The notes: generated by a model not told the origin, from the letters alone. A stretch of 18,684 nt of DNA from Clostridium sp. UBA6758 (GCA_002453475.1 DKGY01000067.1:34558-53241), one strand, 5' to 3'; shown: positions 1 to 7,086, numbered from the stretch's first letter. Translations and numbers: made by a program.

Positions 1-30
1 TTTATTTTCAGATGCCTAAAGAAAACTTTT

Positions 31-110
31 AATAACATTTCAAGGTCAAATAAAAGACTCGGGTGACGGTGGGAGTAACTTTTATTATCCAAAACATAAA
101 GTTATGTTAT
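31..110 (+). promoter_or_regulatory. Structured leader RNA upstream of cbiM, possibly the 3' end of a cobalamin riboswitch
   Basis: A nested hairpin is visible. AATAAAAG (49-56) pairs with CTTTTATT (79-86), and inside it ACTC (57-60) pairs with GAGT (73-76), leaving a loop that contains CGG. GG (44-45) can pair with CC (89-90), and ATAACAT (32-38) with ATGTTAT (104-110) encloses the whole. The inner hairpin has the same ACTC...CGG...GGAG layout as the hairpin that follows the aptamer in the two complete cobalamin riboswitches of this window. However, the ACCTGCC box expected just upstream is not recognisable; only TTCAGATGCCT at 7-17 is faintly similar. The aptamer, if present, lies outside the window. 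No U-tract terminator is seen between this structure and cbiM. The rest of 111-267 is AT-rich; I see only the cbiM ribosome binding site (AAGGGGG) there. Confidence 0.4.
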
Positions 111-267
111 AGATGTTAAATTAATATATTTAAAGTGCACGTTAAGTATATTATTTATAATCACATTATTTAGCTACAGTTAAATATATAGAAATTTAAA
201 TATAAACATTGCTAGCGGTATTATATTTAAATTAAATCATTTTTACTAAATATAAGGGGGAAAAATT

Positions 268-1008
268 ATGAATAAATCAAGTATTACTAAAAAATCATTT
301 GTGTTCATATGGGCATTAGCATTAATGTTTACAGTGCCTAGATTAGCTTATGGTATGCATATTGCAGAAGGGTTTTTACCAATGGCTTGGTGTGCCTTTT
401 ATTTTGTAGCATGTATTCCATTTGTAGCATTAGGAATTAGAGATATAAGAAGAAAAACAATGAGTAGCAAGGATTTAAAAATGCTTTTAGCATTGATTGG
501 AGCTTTTGCGTTTGTATTATCAGCAATGAAACTGCCTTCAGTTACAGGAAGTTCATCACATCCAACAGGAACAGGTCTTGGAGCAATGATATTTGGACCA
601 TTTGCTATGTCTGTGGTTTCTATAGTAGTTCTTTTATTCCAAGCCCTTTTCCTAGCTCATGGAGGGCTAACAACTTTAGGAGCTAATGTTCTATCCATGG
701 GTATTGCAGGGCCAATAGTAGCCTTTGGAGTTTATAAATTACTTAAAAATAAAAACAAAAAATTAGCAATATTCCTTGGAGCAGCCTTAGGAGACTTAGC
801 AACATACCTAGTTACATCCATTCAACTTGGACTTGCATTCCCAGCTACTACAGGTGGATTTGCTGCGGCATTTATAAAGTTTGTATCAATATTTGCTATA
901 ACTCAAGTTCCACTTGCTATAGTAGAAGGAATAATAACTGTTATGATATTTGACTTTATAGAAAAACATGCCTCTGAGGAGTTATTAGAAGTTGGAGGTG
1001 TAAGATAG
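268..1008 (+). CDS. cbiM: Cobalt ECF transporter substrate-specific membrane protein CbiM
   Basis: Substrate-capture membrane subunit of the CbiMNQO cobalt importer, which supplies Co2+ for corrinoid synthesis. The family-defining start MHIAEGFLP is found at residue 30, behind a leader with a basic N-terminus, a hydrophobic core and the likely signal peptidase site AYG|MH. Cleavage there would expose the Met-His N-terminus, which in characterised CbiM/NikM proteins takes part in metal coordination. The motif SSSHPTGTG (about residues 93-101), several later membrane segments and the 246-residue length fit the family. The ATG has AAGGGGG 8 bases upstream. The gene is first in cbiMNQ; cbiN starts one base after its stop codon. 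A nickel-specific NikM relative cannot be excluded from sequence alone, but the adjacent cbiN of CbiN type favours cobalt. Confidence 0.95.
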   Translation: MNKSSITKKSFVFIWALALMFTVPRLAYGMHIAEGFLPMAWCAFYFVACIPFVALGIRDIRRKTMSSKDLKMLLALIGAFAFVLSAMKLPSVTGSSSHPTGTGLGAMIFGPFAMSVVSIVVLLFQALFLAHGGLTTLGANVLSMGIAGPIVAFGVYKLLKNKNKKLAIFLGAALGDLATYLVTSIQLGLAFPATTGGFAAAFIKFVSIFAITQVPLAIVEGIITVMIFDFIEKHASEELLEVGGVR

Positions 1009-1009
1009 T

Positions 1010-1321
1010 ATGAAAAAAAATATAGGATTAATTTTATTATGTATAGCCATTGTGATAGGATCTTTATTCTTAGGTAGAAATGGTGAATTTAATGGTGCCG
1101 ATGGAGAAATTGAAGTTAAAATCCAAGAATTGAATGGAGATTATGAGCCATGGGCAGCTCCTATGTGGGAACCACCATCAGGAGAGATTGAAAGTTTCCT
1201 TTTCTGTTTACAAGCAGCAATTGGAGCTGGATTCATAGGATACTACATTGGGGTTAAAAAAGGAGCTTCAAAGAATAAGGGAGCTAAGACTAATGTAGGT
1301 GGAAAAGTGAAAGAATGTTAA
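1010..1321 (+). CDS. cbiN: Cobalt transport protein CbiN
   Basis: Small accessory subunit of the cobalt importer that works with CbiM in metal loading. Two membrane helices (about residues 4-22 and 62-82) flank an extracellular loop with the family hallmarks FNGADGE, YEPWAAPMWEPPSGEIESFLF and AAIGAGFIGYYIG. The 103-residue length is typical. It starts one base after the cbiM stop codon and overlaps the start of cbiQ by 7 bases, so the three genes are translationally coupled. The short lysine-rich C-terminal tail is unremarkable. Its presence separates this operon from NikMNQO-type systems that carry a different small subunit. Confidence 0.95.
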   Translation: MKKNIGLILLCIAIVIGSLFLGRNGEFNGADGEIEVKIQELNGDYEPWAAPMWEPPSGEIESFLFCLQAAIGAGFIGYYIGVKKGASKNKGAKTNVGGKVKEC

Positions 1322-2022
1322 GGACAGTACTTTCATATTCAAAGCTAAGTAAATTAGCAAATGTTCATCCTATAGAGAAAATAATTTTATGTATATTACC
1401 AATAATAGCACTTAGTTTTAGTACTAGGTGCTATCCTTTGGTTATAAATATAATCTTTTTTCTTATACTTCATATTGTTTATAAGAACCCTATGCATATA
1501 GTAAAACACTTTGTAGAGGCAACTTTTTTATTTGCTTTAGTTTCTTCTATAACCTTTGTATTTGATTATGGATGGTATAGTACTTTAATACTTATATTAA
1601 AGGCGGTGTCTGGGGGGATATCAGTTAGTTTTTTAACTTTAACTACACCTACAGATCATGTATTTTATATATTCTCTAAGATAAATTGGCTTAGAGATAT
1701 TTGTGATATAGGAAAATCTATGGAGAGATTTTTAATACTTATAGATGATGAATTTCAAACATTACGTAAGGGTATGTTATGTAGAGGTGCATTCGGTGGA
1801 TATAAGAATAAAATTAAGGATTCAGGAAATCTTGCTGCCTTACTTTTTATTAATACTTTAAAACGTTGGAAAGAAATTAAGGATGGAATTAATAGTAGAG
1901 GCTATAGAGGAAATATTTATTATGGCTGTGAAGAGTTTGATTTGTCATATAAAAGAATAGTTATGATAGTAGGATATATTACATTTCTTATTATTTTAGT
2001 GGGTATACCTAAGTGGTTTTAG
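1315..2022 (+). CDS. cbiQ: Cobalt ECF transporter transmembrane (T) component CbiQ
   Basis: T component of the cobalt ECF importer, which transmits ATPase movement to CbiM. The 235 residues contain four to six hydrophobic segments. Two cytoplasmic coupling motifs of the Ala-Arg-Gly type are seen as CRGAFGG (about residues 156-162) and SRGYRG (about 194-199); these normally dock into the ATPase. The start ATG overlaps the end of cbiN, with AGGTGG as ribosome binding site. The expected partner cbiO does not follow: a terminator stem begins inside the last codons. The ATPase must therefore come from elsewhere in the genome, from upstream of the window, or be shared with the ECF ATPase encoded at 8153-9832 (inference). 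Confidence 0.93.
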   Translation: MLRTVLSYSKLSKLANVHPIEKIILCILPIIALSFSTRCYPLVINIIFFLILHIVYKNPMHIVKHFVEATFLFALVSSITFVFDYGWYSTLILILKAVSGGISVSFLTLTTPTDHVFYIFSKINWLRDICDIGKSMERFLILIDDEFQTLRKGMLCRGAFGGYKNKIKDSGNLAALLFINTLKRWKEIKDGINSRGYRGNIYYGCEEFDLSYKRIVMIVGYITFLIILVGIPKWF

Positions 2023-2047
2023 AAGTTAGGTATACTTTTTATTTTTT
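2003..2047 (+). terminator. Intrinsic terminator of cbiMNQ
   Basis: A perfect 10-bp inverted repeat, GTATACCTAA (2003-2012) and TTAGGTATAC (2026-2035), is followed by TTTTTATTTTTT. The cbiQ stop codon lies in the loop, so the operon ends immediately after cbiQ. Confidence 0.85.
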
Positions 2048-2164
2048 GATAACTTTCTTCATTCAATATAGAATTTTGTAGTTTATATGGTTAAAGATAT
2101 ATACTATGTAATAAAGGATGTTAAAAATATAATTTAAAGTATAGAACTTAAAAGGACAAAAAAT

Positions 2165-2203
2165 AGGAAAAATCCTTCTAAAGTAATTTGAAGGAAATTT
2201 CCT
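2165..2203 (-). terminator. Isolated hairpin, terminator-like on the minus strand
   Basis: AGGAAAAATCCTTC (2165-2178) pairs with GAAGGAAATTTCCT (2190-2203) apart from a central A-A internal loop; the loop is 11 nt. Read on the minus strand the stem is followed by ATTTTTTG, which resembles a terminator. No minus-strand gene ends here, so it may be a relic, part of an unrecognised small RNA, or a guard against antisense transcription into cbiQ. The non-coding stretch 2048-2462 otherwise holds only the two sites listed next and AT-rich DNA. Confidence 0.4.
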
Positions 2204-2239
2204 ATATAAGATAAATATAAAAGATTAAGGATTTAATAG

Positions 2240-2262
2240 TTATTGATAACTATTATCAATAA
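2240..2262. promoter_or_regulatory. Fur-box-like palindrome
   Basis: This is a perfect 10-bp inverted repeat with a 3-bp centre: TTATTGATAA, CTA, TTATCAATAA. Its core TGATAACTATTATCA matches the Firmicute Fur consensus TGATAATNATTATCA at all but one defined position. A TATAAT hexamer lies just downstream (2274-2279). A degenerate second copy, TAATTGA...TCAATTA (2298-2320), overlaps the next promoter candidate. The likely target is the Crp/Fnr gene at 2463. Binding by another family member such as PerR or Zur is possible. Confidence 0.5.
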
Positions 2263-2300
2263 ATTCATATTACTATAATATTTTACATATGTCAATATAA

Positions 2301-2329
2301 TTGAGAGCTATTTTCAATTAAAGTGTAAT
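2301..2329 (+). promoter_or_regulatory. Candidate promoter of the Crp/Fnr regulator gene
   Basis: TTGAGA (2301-2306) and TGTAAT (2324-2329) are separated by 17 bases. The -35 hexamer sits inside the degenerate inverted repeat next to the Fur-like box. The leader would be about 125 nt. In AT-rich DNA such matches arise by chance, so this is tentative. Confidence 0.35.
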
Positions 2330-2462
2330 GTTTTTAATAAACATACTTGTTAATATATAATTAAGAAGAGATATGTAATATATTTGTATAAGTAAATTTA
2401 AAAAAATATATATAAGATATGGGTGATAAAATAATTAAAAAATGATTGGGGTAATTTAGGAA

Positions 2463-3155
2463 ATGAGATATGTTAAGTTAGAAGAGTTGAAAAAACTCCC
2501 AGGTTTTAATGGGCTAGATGAGAATACTTTAAGAAAGTTATCTAATATTATTAGAGTTAATAGGTATGAAAAGGCGAAGGTACTATTTAGGGATAAGGAT
2601 ATTGTAGATAATATATATATTGTATTAAAGGGAAAAGCTTCACTGTATAAGTTTAATGAAAAAGGTCAAAAAAAGGTTATATTCATATTGGGGGAAGGTG
2701 ATTTTATAAATGAAGTTATATTACAAAATTCTACCGCATCTATAAATTGTGAAACTATAGAGGATTCTCAAATAATGCATTGTAACACTGTAGAACTTTT
2801 ACAGGTAATGGAAGATAACTTTGGACTTACAAAAATTGTATTATATTCTTTATCGTTAAAGGTAAGAAGAATGTATAGACAATTTAAAAATACTACTGGA
2901 GTTTTAAGTATGGGAAAAAGAGTTGCATCAAAACTTTGGAAGCTAGGAAGGGATTATGGGGTACCTTTAGACAATGGGATATTAATAGACATGGAAATTA
3001 GTATAACCTATCTAGCAGATTTATTTGGAGCTCAGAGAGAGACCATATCAAGGGCATGTAAAGAACTTAGTGAACTAGGGTTAATTCAATATAGCAATAA
3101 GAAATTTATAATAAAAAATGAAGAAAAACTTTTAGAATATTTTAAAACACCGTGA
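2463..3155 (+). CDS. Crp/Fnr family transcriptional regulator
   Basis: A DNA-binding regulator with an N-terminal cyclic-nucleotide-binding-type beta-barrel (about residues 10-125, with ENTLRKLSNII, FRDKDIVDNIYIVLKGKASLY and LGEGDFINEV) and a C-terminal winged helix-turn-helix. The recognition region is ITYLADLFGAQRETISRACKELSELGLI (about residues 179-206; key residues QRETISR). The 230-residue length is normal. The four-cysteine [4Fe-4S] signature of classical FNR is absent, and the phosphate-binding arginine motif of CRP is not evident, so the signal is unknown. It is followed by its own terminator and then the FNT-asrABC genes; control of sulfite reduction, or of nitrosative stress in the manner of HcpR, is an inference from position only. 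The ribosome binding site is weak (GGGG about 10 bases upstream of the ATG). Confidence 0.9.
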   Translation: MRYVKLEELKKLPGFNGLDENTLRKLSNIIRVNRYEKAKVLFRDKDIVDNIYIVLKGKASLYKFNEKGQKKVIFILGEGDFINEVILQNSTASINCETIEDSQIMHCNTVELLQVMEDNFGLTKIVLYSLSLKVRRMYRQFKNTTGVLSMGKRVASKLWKLGRDYGVPLDNGILIDMEISITYLADLFGAQRETISRACKELSELGLIQYSNKKFIIKNEEKLLEYFKTP

Positions 3156-3177
3156 TTAAAATCACGGTGTTTTAAAT
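3144..3177 (+). terminator. Terminator of the Crp/Fnr gene
   Basis: The 13-bp stem AAAACACCGTGAT (3144-3156) / ATCACGGTGTTTT (3161-3173) has a 4-nt loop and a U-rich tail. The stop codon lies in the 5' arm. Its A-rich 5' side would give U's on the other strand as well. It separates the regulator from the sulfite operon. Confidence 0.85.
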
Positions 3178-3204
3178 TTTACAAGCATATAATGAAGCTA
3201 TAAT
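3178..3204 (+). promoter_or_regulatory. Candidate promoter of the FNT-asrABC operon
   Basis: TATAAT (3199-3204) sits 25 bases before the FNT start codon, with TTTACA (3178-3183) 15 bases upstream; the spacing is short. A second TATAAT at 3188-3193 is an alternative. No clear Crp/Fnr half-site pair is visible. Confidence 0.3.
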
Positions 3205-3228
3205 ATTAAAAAAGGGAAGGGGTTTACT

Positions 3229-3999
3229 ATGGCTTGTGGAGATTTTAACAAAGTATGTGTAGCAGGTAAATCTAAGATTCAGATGTTAAATGAGAATCCA
3301 ATAGGGTATTTCGTTTCTTCTATGTTAGCAGGATTATTTGTAGGATTAGCTTCTATGCTTATTTTTACAATAGGAGGTCAGTTAACAGCAGCAGGTTCAG
3401 GGGCTACAAAGATTATCATGGGATTATCCTTTGGTGGAGCACTGAGTCTAGTAATAATGGCAGGTGCGGAATTATTTACTGGAAACAATTTTGTACTAGC
3501 ATCAGCATCTTTTAATAAAGATGTACAGTGGAAAAGTACTGTGAAACTATGGATAGTATGTTTTTTAGGGAATCTATTAGGCTCTATTATAGCAGGGATA
3601 ATGTTTAAATTAACAGGATTAGCTACAGGGAGTGTAGGTGAATATATTGCAAAAGCATCAGAAGTGAAGATGGCAATGCCATTAATACCACTATTTTTCC
3701 GTTCTGTATTTTGTAATATCTTAGTTTGTTTAGCAGTTTGGTGTGGATTTAAATGCAAAGAGGAAGTTGCAAAACTTATCATGATATTCTGGTGTTTATT
3801 TATATTTATTACTGTAGGCTTTGAGCACAGTGTTGCTAATATGACTGTATTAACTATAGGGTTATTATCACCTTTTGGTGCTGATGTCACTATAGGTGGA
3901 TATATATATAATATTCTAGTTGTAACACTTGGAAATATGGCTGGAGGTATTTTATTTGTGGCTCTTCCATATTATATGATATCAAGAGAAAAAAAATAA
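3229..3999 (+). CDS. FNT family channel, hydrosulfide (HS-) type
   Basis: A pentameric inner-membrane channel of the formate/nitrite transporter family. Six hydrophobic helices, the motif ELFTGN (residues 81-86), the helix RSVFCNILVCLA (158-169) and the conserved central histidine in FEHSVANM (H200) define the family; the 256-residue length is normal. Fourteen bases separate it from asrA. The same arrangement, fnt3 beside asrABC, is known from Clostridioides difficile, where the protein conducts HS-. The inferred role is export of the toxic sulfide made by AsrABC, or entry of sulfite. Formate or nitrite transport is less likely because no formate or nitrite enzyme gene is nearby. The ATG follows AAGGGAAGGGG. 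It is probably cotranscribed with asrABC. Confidence 0.9.
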   Translation: MACGDFNKVCVAGKSKIQMLNENPIGYFVSSMLAGLFVGLASMLIFTIGGQLTAAGSGATKIIMGLSFGGALSLVIMAGAELFTGNNFVLASASFNKDVQWKSTVKLWIVCFLGNLLGSIIAGIMFKLTGLATGSVGEYIAKASEVKMAMPLIPLFFRSVFCNILVCLAVWCGFKCKEEVAKLIMIFWCLFIFITVGFEHSVANMTVLTIGLLSPFGADVTIGGYIYNILVVTLGNMAGGILFVALPYYMISREKK

Positions 4000-4013
4000 A
4001 TTAGAGGTGAATT

Positions 4014-5021
4014 ATGGGTTATAAATTATGCTTAGACAAATTTAATGAAGTTTTAAAAGAGCTCTCATCAGAATATATAGTATACGCTCCTGTATTAATC
4101 AAGGGCGGTGCAAATTTTTCTGATACAGACAGAGTTAGATATGGACAAATATCTAAAATTCAGGATGTAGTATTTAATGAAAAATCTCATTTTTCCTTTA
4201 AGGAAGTATTATTACCACAATCTGAAACACTATTTTATTTTACTGAAGATAAAGTTAAAGAAGCAGCACCTAAGTCTAAAGGTTCTATAGTATTCTTAAG
4301 AAGCTGCGATTTAAATGCTGTAAGAAGAATGGATGATATATATTTAAAAAATGGCTTTGAAGACTACTATTATAAAAGACTTAGAGAAAACACAAAATTT
4401 ATACTAATGGGATGTGAAACAACCTTCGAAAATTGTTTTTGTGTAGACATGGGAACTAATAAATCAGATAACTATGACGGATATATTAAAGTAGATAATG
4501 ATGAGATTTATTTTGATAGTAAATGTGAACTTTTTGACATTCTATTAAAAAGTGAAAATGCTGAAGCTTTAAATGTAGAACCAGAATATGTTACTGAAAA
4601 CAATGTTAGCGTTAACATTCCAAAAGAAATTACCTTAGATGTTATGAAATCAACCATTTGGGATGAATATAACCAAAGATGTATTGCTTGTGGTCGTTGT
4701 AATTTTGTTTGTCCTACATGTACTTGTTTTACTATGCAAGATATTTTCTATCAAGATAATAGTAAAGTTGGAGAGCGTAGAAGAGTATGGGCATCATGTC
4801 AAGTAGATGGATTTACTGACATGGCTGGTGGTCATAGTTTCAGCGAAAATAAAGGTCAAAGAATGCGATTTAAGGTATTACACAAAGTATATGATTACAA
4901 GAAAAAATGGGGTTACCATATGTGTGTAGGCTGTGGTAGATGCGATGATATATGCCCAGAATACATTTCATTTAGTAACTGTATCAATAAATTGCAATCA
5001 GCATGTGATGAGGTGAAATAG
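4014..5021 (+). CDS. asrA: Anaerobic sulfite reductase subunit A (ferredoxin-like)
   Basis: Electron-transfer subunit of the NADH-dependent AsrABC sulfite reductase in the cytoplasm. The C-terminal part carries two [4Fe-4S] motifs: CIACGRCNFVCP (C223, C226, C229, C233) and CVGCGRCDDICP (C304, C307, C310, C314). The N-terminal region contains the family motifs FLRSCDL (about 94-100), MGCETTFENCFC (132-143) and a cysteine-rich PTCTCFTMQD stretch. The 335-residue length agrees with AsrA. It moves electrons from the flavin subunit AsrB to the siroheme subunit AsrC. The stop codon directly abuts the asrB start codon. The ribosome binding site is TTAGAGGTG. Confidence 0.95.
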   Translation: MGYKLCLDKFNEVLKELSSEYIVYAPVLIKGGANFSDTDRVRYGQISKIQDVVFNEKSHFSFKEVLLPQSETLFYFTEDKVKEAAPKSKGSIVFLRSCDLNAVRRMDDIYLKNGFEDYYYKRLRENTKFILMGCETTFENCFCVDMGTNKSDNYDGYIKVDNDEIYFDSKCELFDILLKSENAEALNVEPEYVTENNVSVNIPKEITLDVMKSTIWDEYNQRCIACGRCNFVCPTCTCFTMQDIFYQDNSKVGERRRVWASCQVDGFTDMAGGHSFSENKGQRMRFKVLHKVYDYKKKWGYHMCVGCGRCDDICPEYISFSNCINKLQSACDEVK

Positions 5022-5816
5022 ATGAATAAAAATGAATATATACCTTTTATTTCAGAAATAAAGGAAGTAATACAACATACAGAAATTGAGTATACATTTA
5101 GAATGAGCTATGTTGGAGATGTAAAACCAGGCCAATTCTTTGAAGTATCTATACCTAAGTATGGAGAAGCACCTATATCAGTAAGTGGTATTGGAAAAGA
5201 CACTGTGGATTTAACAATACGTAAGGTAGGAAAGGTTACTGATGAAATATTTAGTAACTATGTAGGAGATAAATTGTTTTTAAGAGGACCGTATGGAAAT
5301 GGTTTTGATATAGAAACTTACAAGAATCATGAAGTTGTAGTAGTAGCAGGTGGTACAGGGCTTTCTCCAGTAAAAGGAATTGTGGACTACTTTGCTAATA
5401 ATCCACAGGATGCTAAAAACTTTTCTTTAATTTGTGGATTTAAGTCACCAGAAGATGTTTTATTTAAAGATGATGTTGAGAGATGGAAGAATACTATAGA
5501 CCTAATTCTTACTGTAGATAAAGCAGAGGAGGATTATAAAGGGAATGTGGGAATGGTGACTAAGTATATTCCTGATATGGATATAAACGATATTAATGAT
5601 GTACAAGTAGTTGTAGTAGGACCACCAATCATGATGAAATTTACTGTGGCAGAATTCTTAAAGAGAGGAATTCCAGAGAAAAATATTTGGATTTCTCAAG
5701 AGAGAAAAATGTGTTGTGGAATTGGAAAATGTGGACACTGTAAAATAGATGATACTTATATTTGCTTAGATGGCCCTGTATTTAACTATACAAAGGGTAA
5801 AGAGTTAATAGATTAA
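5022..5816 (+). CDS. asrB: Anaerobic sulfite reductase subunit B (FAD/NAD-binding)
   Basis: Flavoprotein subunit that takes electrons from NAD(P)H. It has the ferredoxin-reductase fold: an N-terminal FAD-binding barrel (about 1-100, with RGPYGNGF at 88-95), an NAD-binding domain with GGTGLSP (110-116) and VVVVGPPIMM (196-205), and a C-terminal [2Fe-2S] motif KMCCGIGKCGHC (C231/C232, C237, C240) completed by C248 in YICLDGP. It resembles dihydroorotate dehydrogenase electron-transfer subunits (PyrK), but its position between asrA and asrC settles the assignment. The 264-residue length is typical. Its ATG follows the asrA stop codon with no gap. Confidence 0.95.
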   Translation: MNKNEYIPFISEIKEVIQHTEIEYTFRMSYVGDVKPGQFFEVSIPKYGEAPISVSGIGKDTVDLTIRKVGKVTDEIFSNYVGDKLFLRGPYGNGFDIETYKNHEVVVVAGGTGLSPVKGIVDYFANNPQDAKNFSLICGFKSPEDVLFKDDVERWKNTIDLILTVDKAEEDYKGNVGMVTKYIPDMDINDINDVQVVVVGPPIMMKFTVAEFLKRGIPEKNIWISQERKMCCGIGKCGHCKIDDTYICLDGPVFNYTKGKELID

Positions 5817-5830
5817 TTGGAGGTGAGGAT

Positions 5831-6793
5831 ATGGATATAAACACTAAAAAACTTAAAAAGAATGCCTTTAGAGTTACAAAAACAAGAGGATTTACTGCAT
5901 CAAGAATTCGTGTTCCAGGTGGGAAGATAGATGCTAAGTATTTATCTATGGTTCAAGAGATTGCAGAAAAATATGGTGATGGAACTGTAAACATTACTAC
6001 GAGACAAGGATTTGAAGTACCTGGTATTAGATTTGAAGATATAGATAAAGTAAATGATTTATTACAACCAATCATCGAAGGATTAGAAATTAATCAAGTA
6101 GATGAAGGTATGGGTTATTCTGCAGCTGGAACTAGGAATATATCTGCATGTGTAGGAAACAATATCTGTCCATATGCTAATTACAATACAACAGAGTTTG
6201 CTAAAAAGATAGAAAAGGCTATATTCCCAAATGACCTACACTTTAAAGTGGCATTAACAGGGTGTTCTAATGACTGCGCAAAAGTTAGATTAAATGACTT
6301 TGGAATAATAGGAATGACTGAACCACAATATGATATGAATAAATGTGTATCCTGCGGAGCTTGCGTAAAAGCATGTACAAGGAAATCCACTGGAGCATTA
6401 ACTATGAATAACTATAAAATTCAACGTGATCACAAAAAGTGTATAGGATGTGGAGAGTGTGTAATAGCATGTCCGACGGATGCATGGACTAGAAGTAGAG
6501 AAAAATATTACAAGCTTGTTCTTTTAGGTAGAACAGGAAAGAAAAATCCACGTATGGCAAAAGATTTTATAGCTTGGGTAGATGAGGAAAGTATCATAAA
6601 AATTATCTGTAATACTTATAACTATGTTAAGGAATATATAGATAAGGATGCCCCAGGTGGTAAGGAACATATAGGATATATCGTAGACAGAACAGGATTC
6701 CCAGAATTTAAAAAGTGGGCAATGGAAGGAGTTAATCTATCAGATAAAACTATTGTTCAAGAAACTATGTACTGGGATGGAATTAAATATTAA
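5831..6793 (+). CDS. asrC: Anaerobic sulfite reductase subunit C (siroheme, catalytic)
   Basis: Catalytic subunit reducing sulfite to sulfide with six electrons. The siroheme-[4Fe-4S] ligands are seen as ACVGNNICP (C107, C113) and TGCSNDCA (C145, C149). An inserted ferredoxin domain follows, with CVSCGACVKAC (C172, C175, C178, C182) and CIGCGECVIACP (C204, C207, C210, C214). The N-terminal half carries the sulfite-reductase repeat, with TRGFTASRIRVPGG and TTRQGFEVPG. The 320-residue length is normal. The ribosome binding site is GGAGGTGAGG. No convincing terminator follows; the next 100 bases lead straight into the promoter of the cobalamin riboswitch, so some read-through into that leader is possible. 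Confidence 0.96.
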   Translation: MDINTKKLKKNAFRVTKTRGFTASRIRVPGGKIDAKYLSMVQEIAEKYGDGTVNITTRQGFEVPGIRFEDIDKVNDLLQPIIEGLEINQVDEGMGYSAAGTRNISACVGNNICPYANYNTTEFAKKIEKAIFPNDLHFKVALTGCSNDCAKVRLNDFGIIGMTEPQYDMNKCVSCGACVKACTRKSTGALTMNNYKIQRDHKKCIGCGECVIACPTDAWTRSREKYYKLVLLGRTGKKNPRMAKDFIAWVDEESIIKIICNTYNYVKEYIDKDAPGGKEHIGYIVDRTGFPEFKKWAMEGVNLSDKTIVQETMYWDGIKY

Positions 6794-6829
6794 AAATAAT
6801 ATATTTTACTCGCAATTGACTTTTGACCC

Positions 6830-6858
6830 TTGAATGTAAATATTTGTTGTAGTATAAT
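6830..6858 (+). promoter_or_regulatory. Promoter of the cobalamin-regulated ECF operon
   Basis: TTGAAT (6830-6835), a 17-base spacer and a perfect TATAAT (6853-6858), about 45 bases before the aptamer. The hexamers and the flanking TAG|TATAAT|TATATT are the same as those in front of the second riboswitch (15124-15152). Confidence 0.75.
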
Positions 6859-6903
6859 TATATTTGTAAAATTTGAAAATAAATAAAACTAAATAATGAA
6901 ATA

Positions 6904-7086
6904 TAGGTTTGATTTTATCAATTAAAAGGGAAGTAGGTGTAAATCCTACACGGTCCCGCCGCTGTAAAGGTGAGTTTTGTACTTATACCACTGGGAAACT
7001 GGGAAGGTGTACATAAACCATGAAACCTGAGTCAGAAGACCTGCCTGTGTTTTAACACGTAAACTCTGCGGAGAATGGAGTGGTGT
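6904..7086 (+). promoter_or_regulatory. Cobalamin riboswitch (Cbl-I/AdoCbl type)
   Basis: The conserved aptamer blocks occur in order: AAAAGGGAAG (6924 onward), a small stem with CGGTCCCGCCGCTGTAA (6951-6967), CCACTGGGAAACTGGGAAGG (6988-7007) and the B12 box GTCAGAAGACCTGCC (7031-7045). AGGT (6905-6908) can close with ACCT (7039-7042). A hairpin follows: ACAC...GTGT (7055-7058/7083-7086) around ACTC...GAGT (7063-7066/7078-7081), with GCGG in its loop, which could kiss the CCGC of the aptamer. Its 3' strand AATGGA (7074-7079) is complementary to TCCATT (7196-7201) in the 5' arm of the downstream terminator. This suggests ligand-controlled termination ahead of the ECF operon. Confidence 0.96.

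Noticed and set aside
1..66. C-terminus of an upstream gene ending in TGA at 64-66
   Set aside because: The frame is open for only 21 codons to the window edge, overlaps the nested hairpin and shows no recognisable motif; it cannot be excluded but is not supported.
2463..3155. Classical FNR oxygen sensor or CRP cAMP receptor
   Set aside because: The N-terminal four-cysteine cluster and the cAMP phosphate-binding arginine motif were not found, so only the family is assigned.
3378..3890. Open frame antisense to the FNT gene
   Set aside because: It lies wholly inside a well-supported membrane protein gene, has no ribosome binding site and reads as low-complexity shadow sequence.
5022..5816. 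Dihydroorotate dehydrogenase electron-transfer subunit (PyrK)
   Set aside because: The fold and [2Fe-2S] motif are similar, but the gene abuts asrA and asrC and no pyrimidine gene is present.
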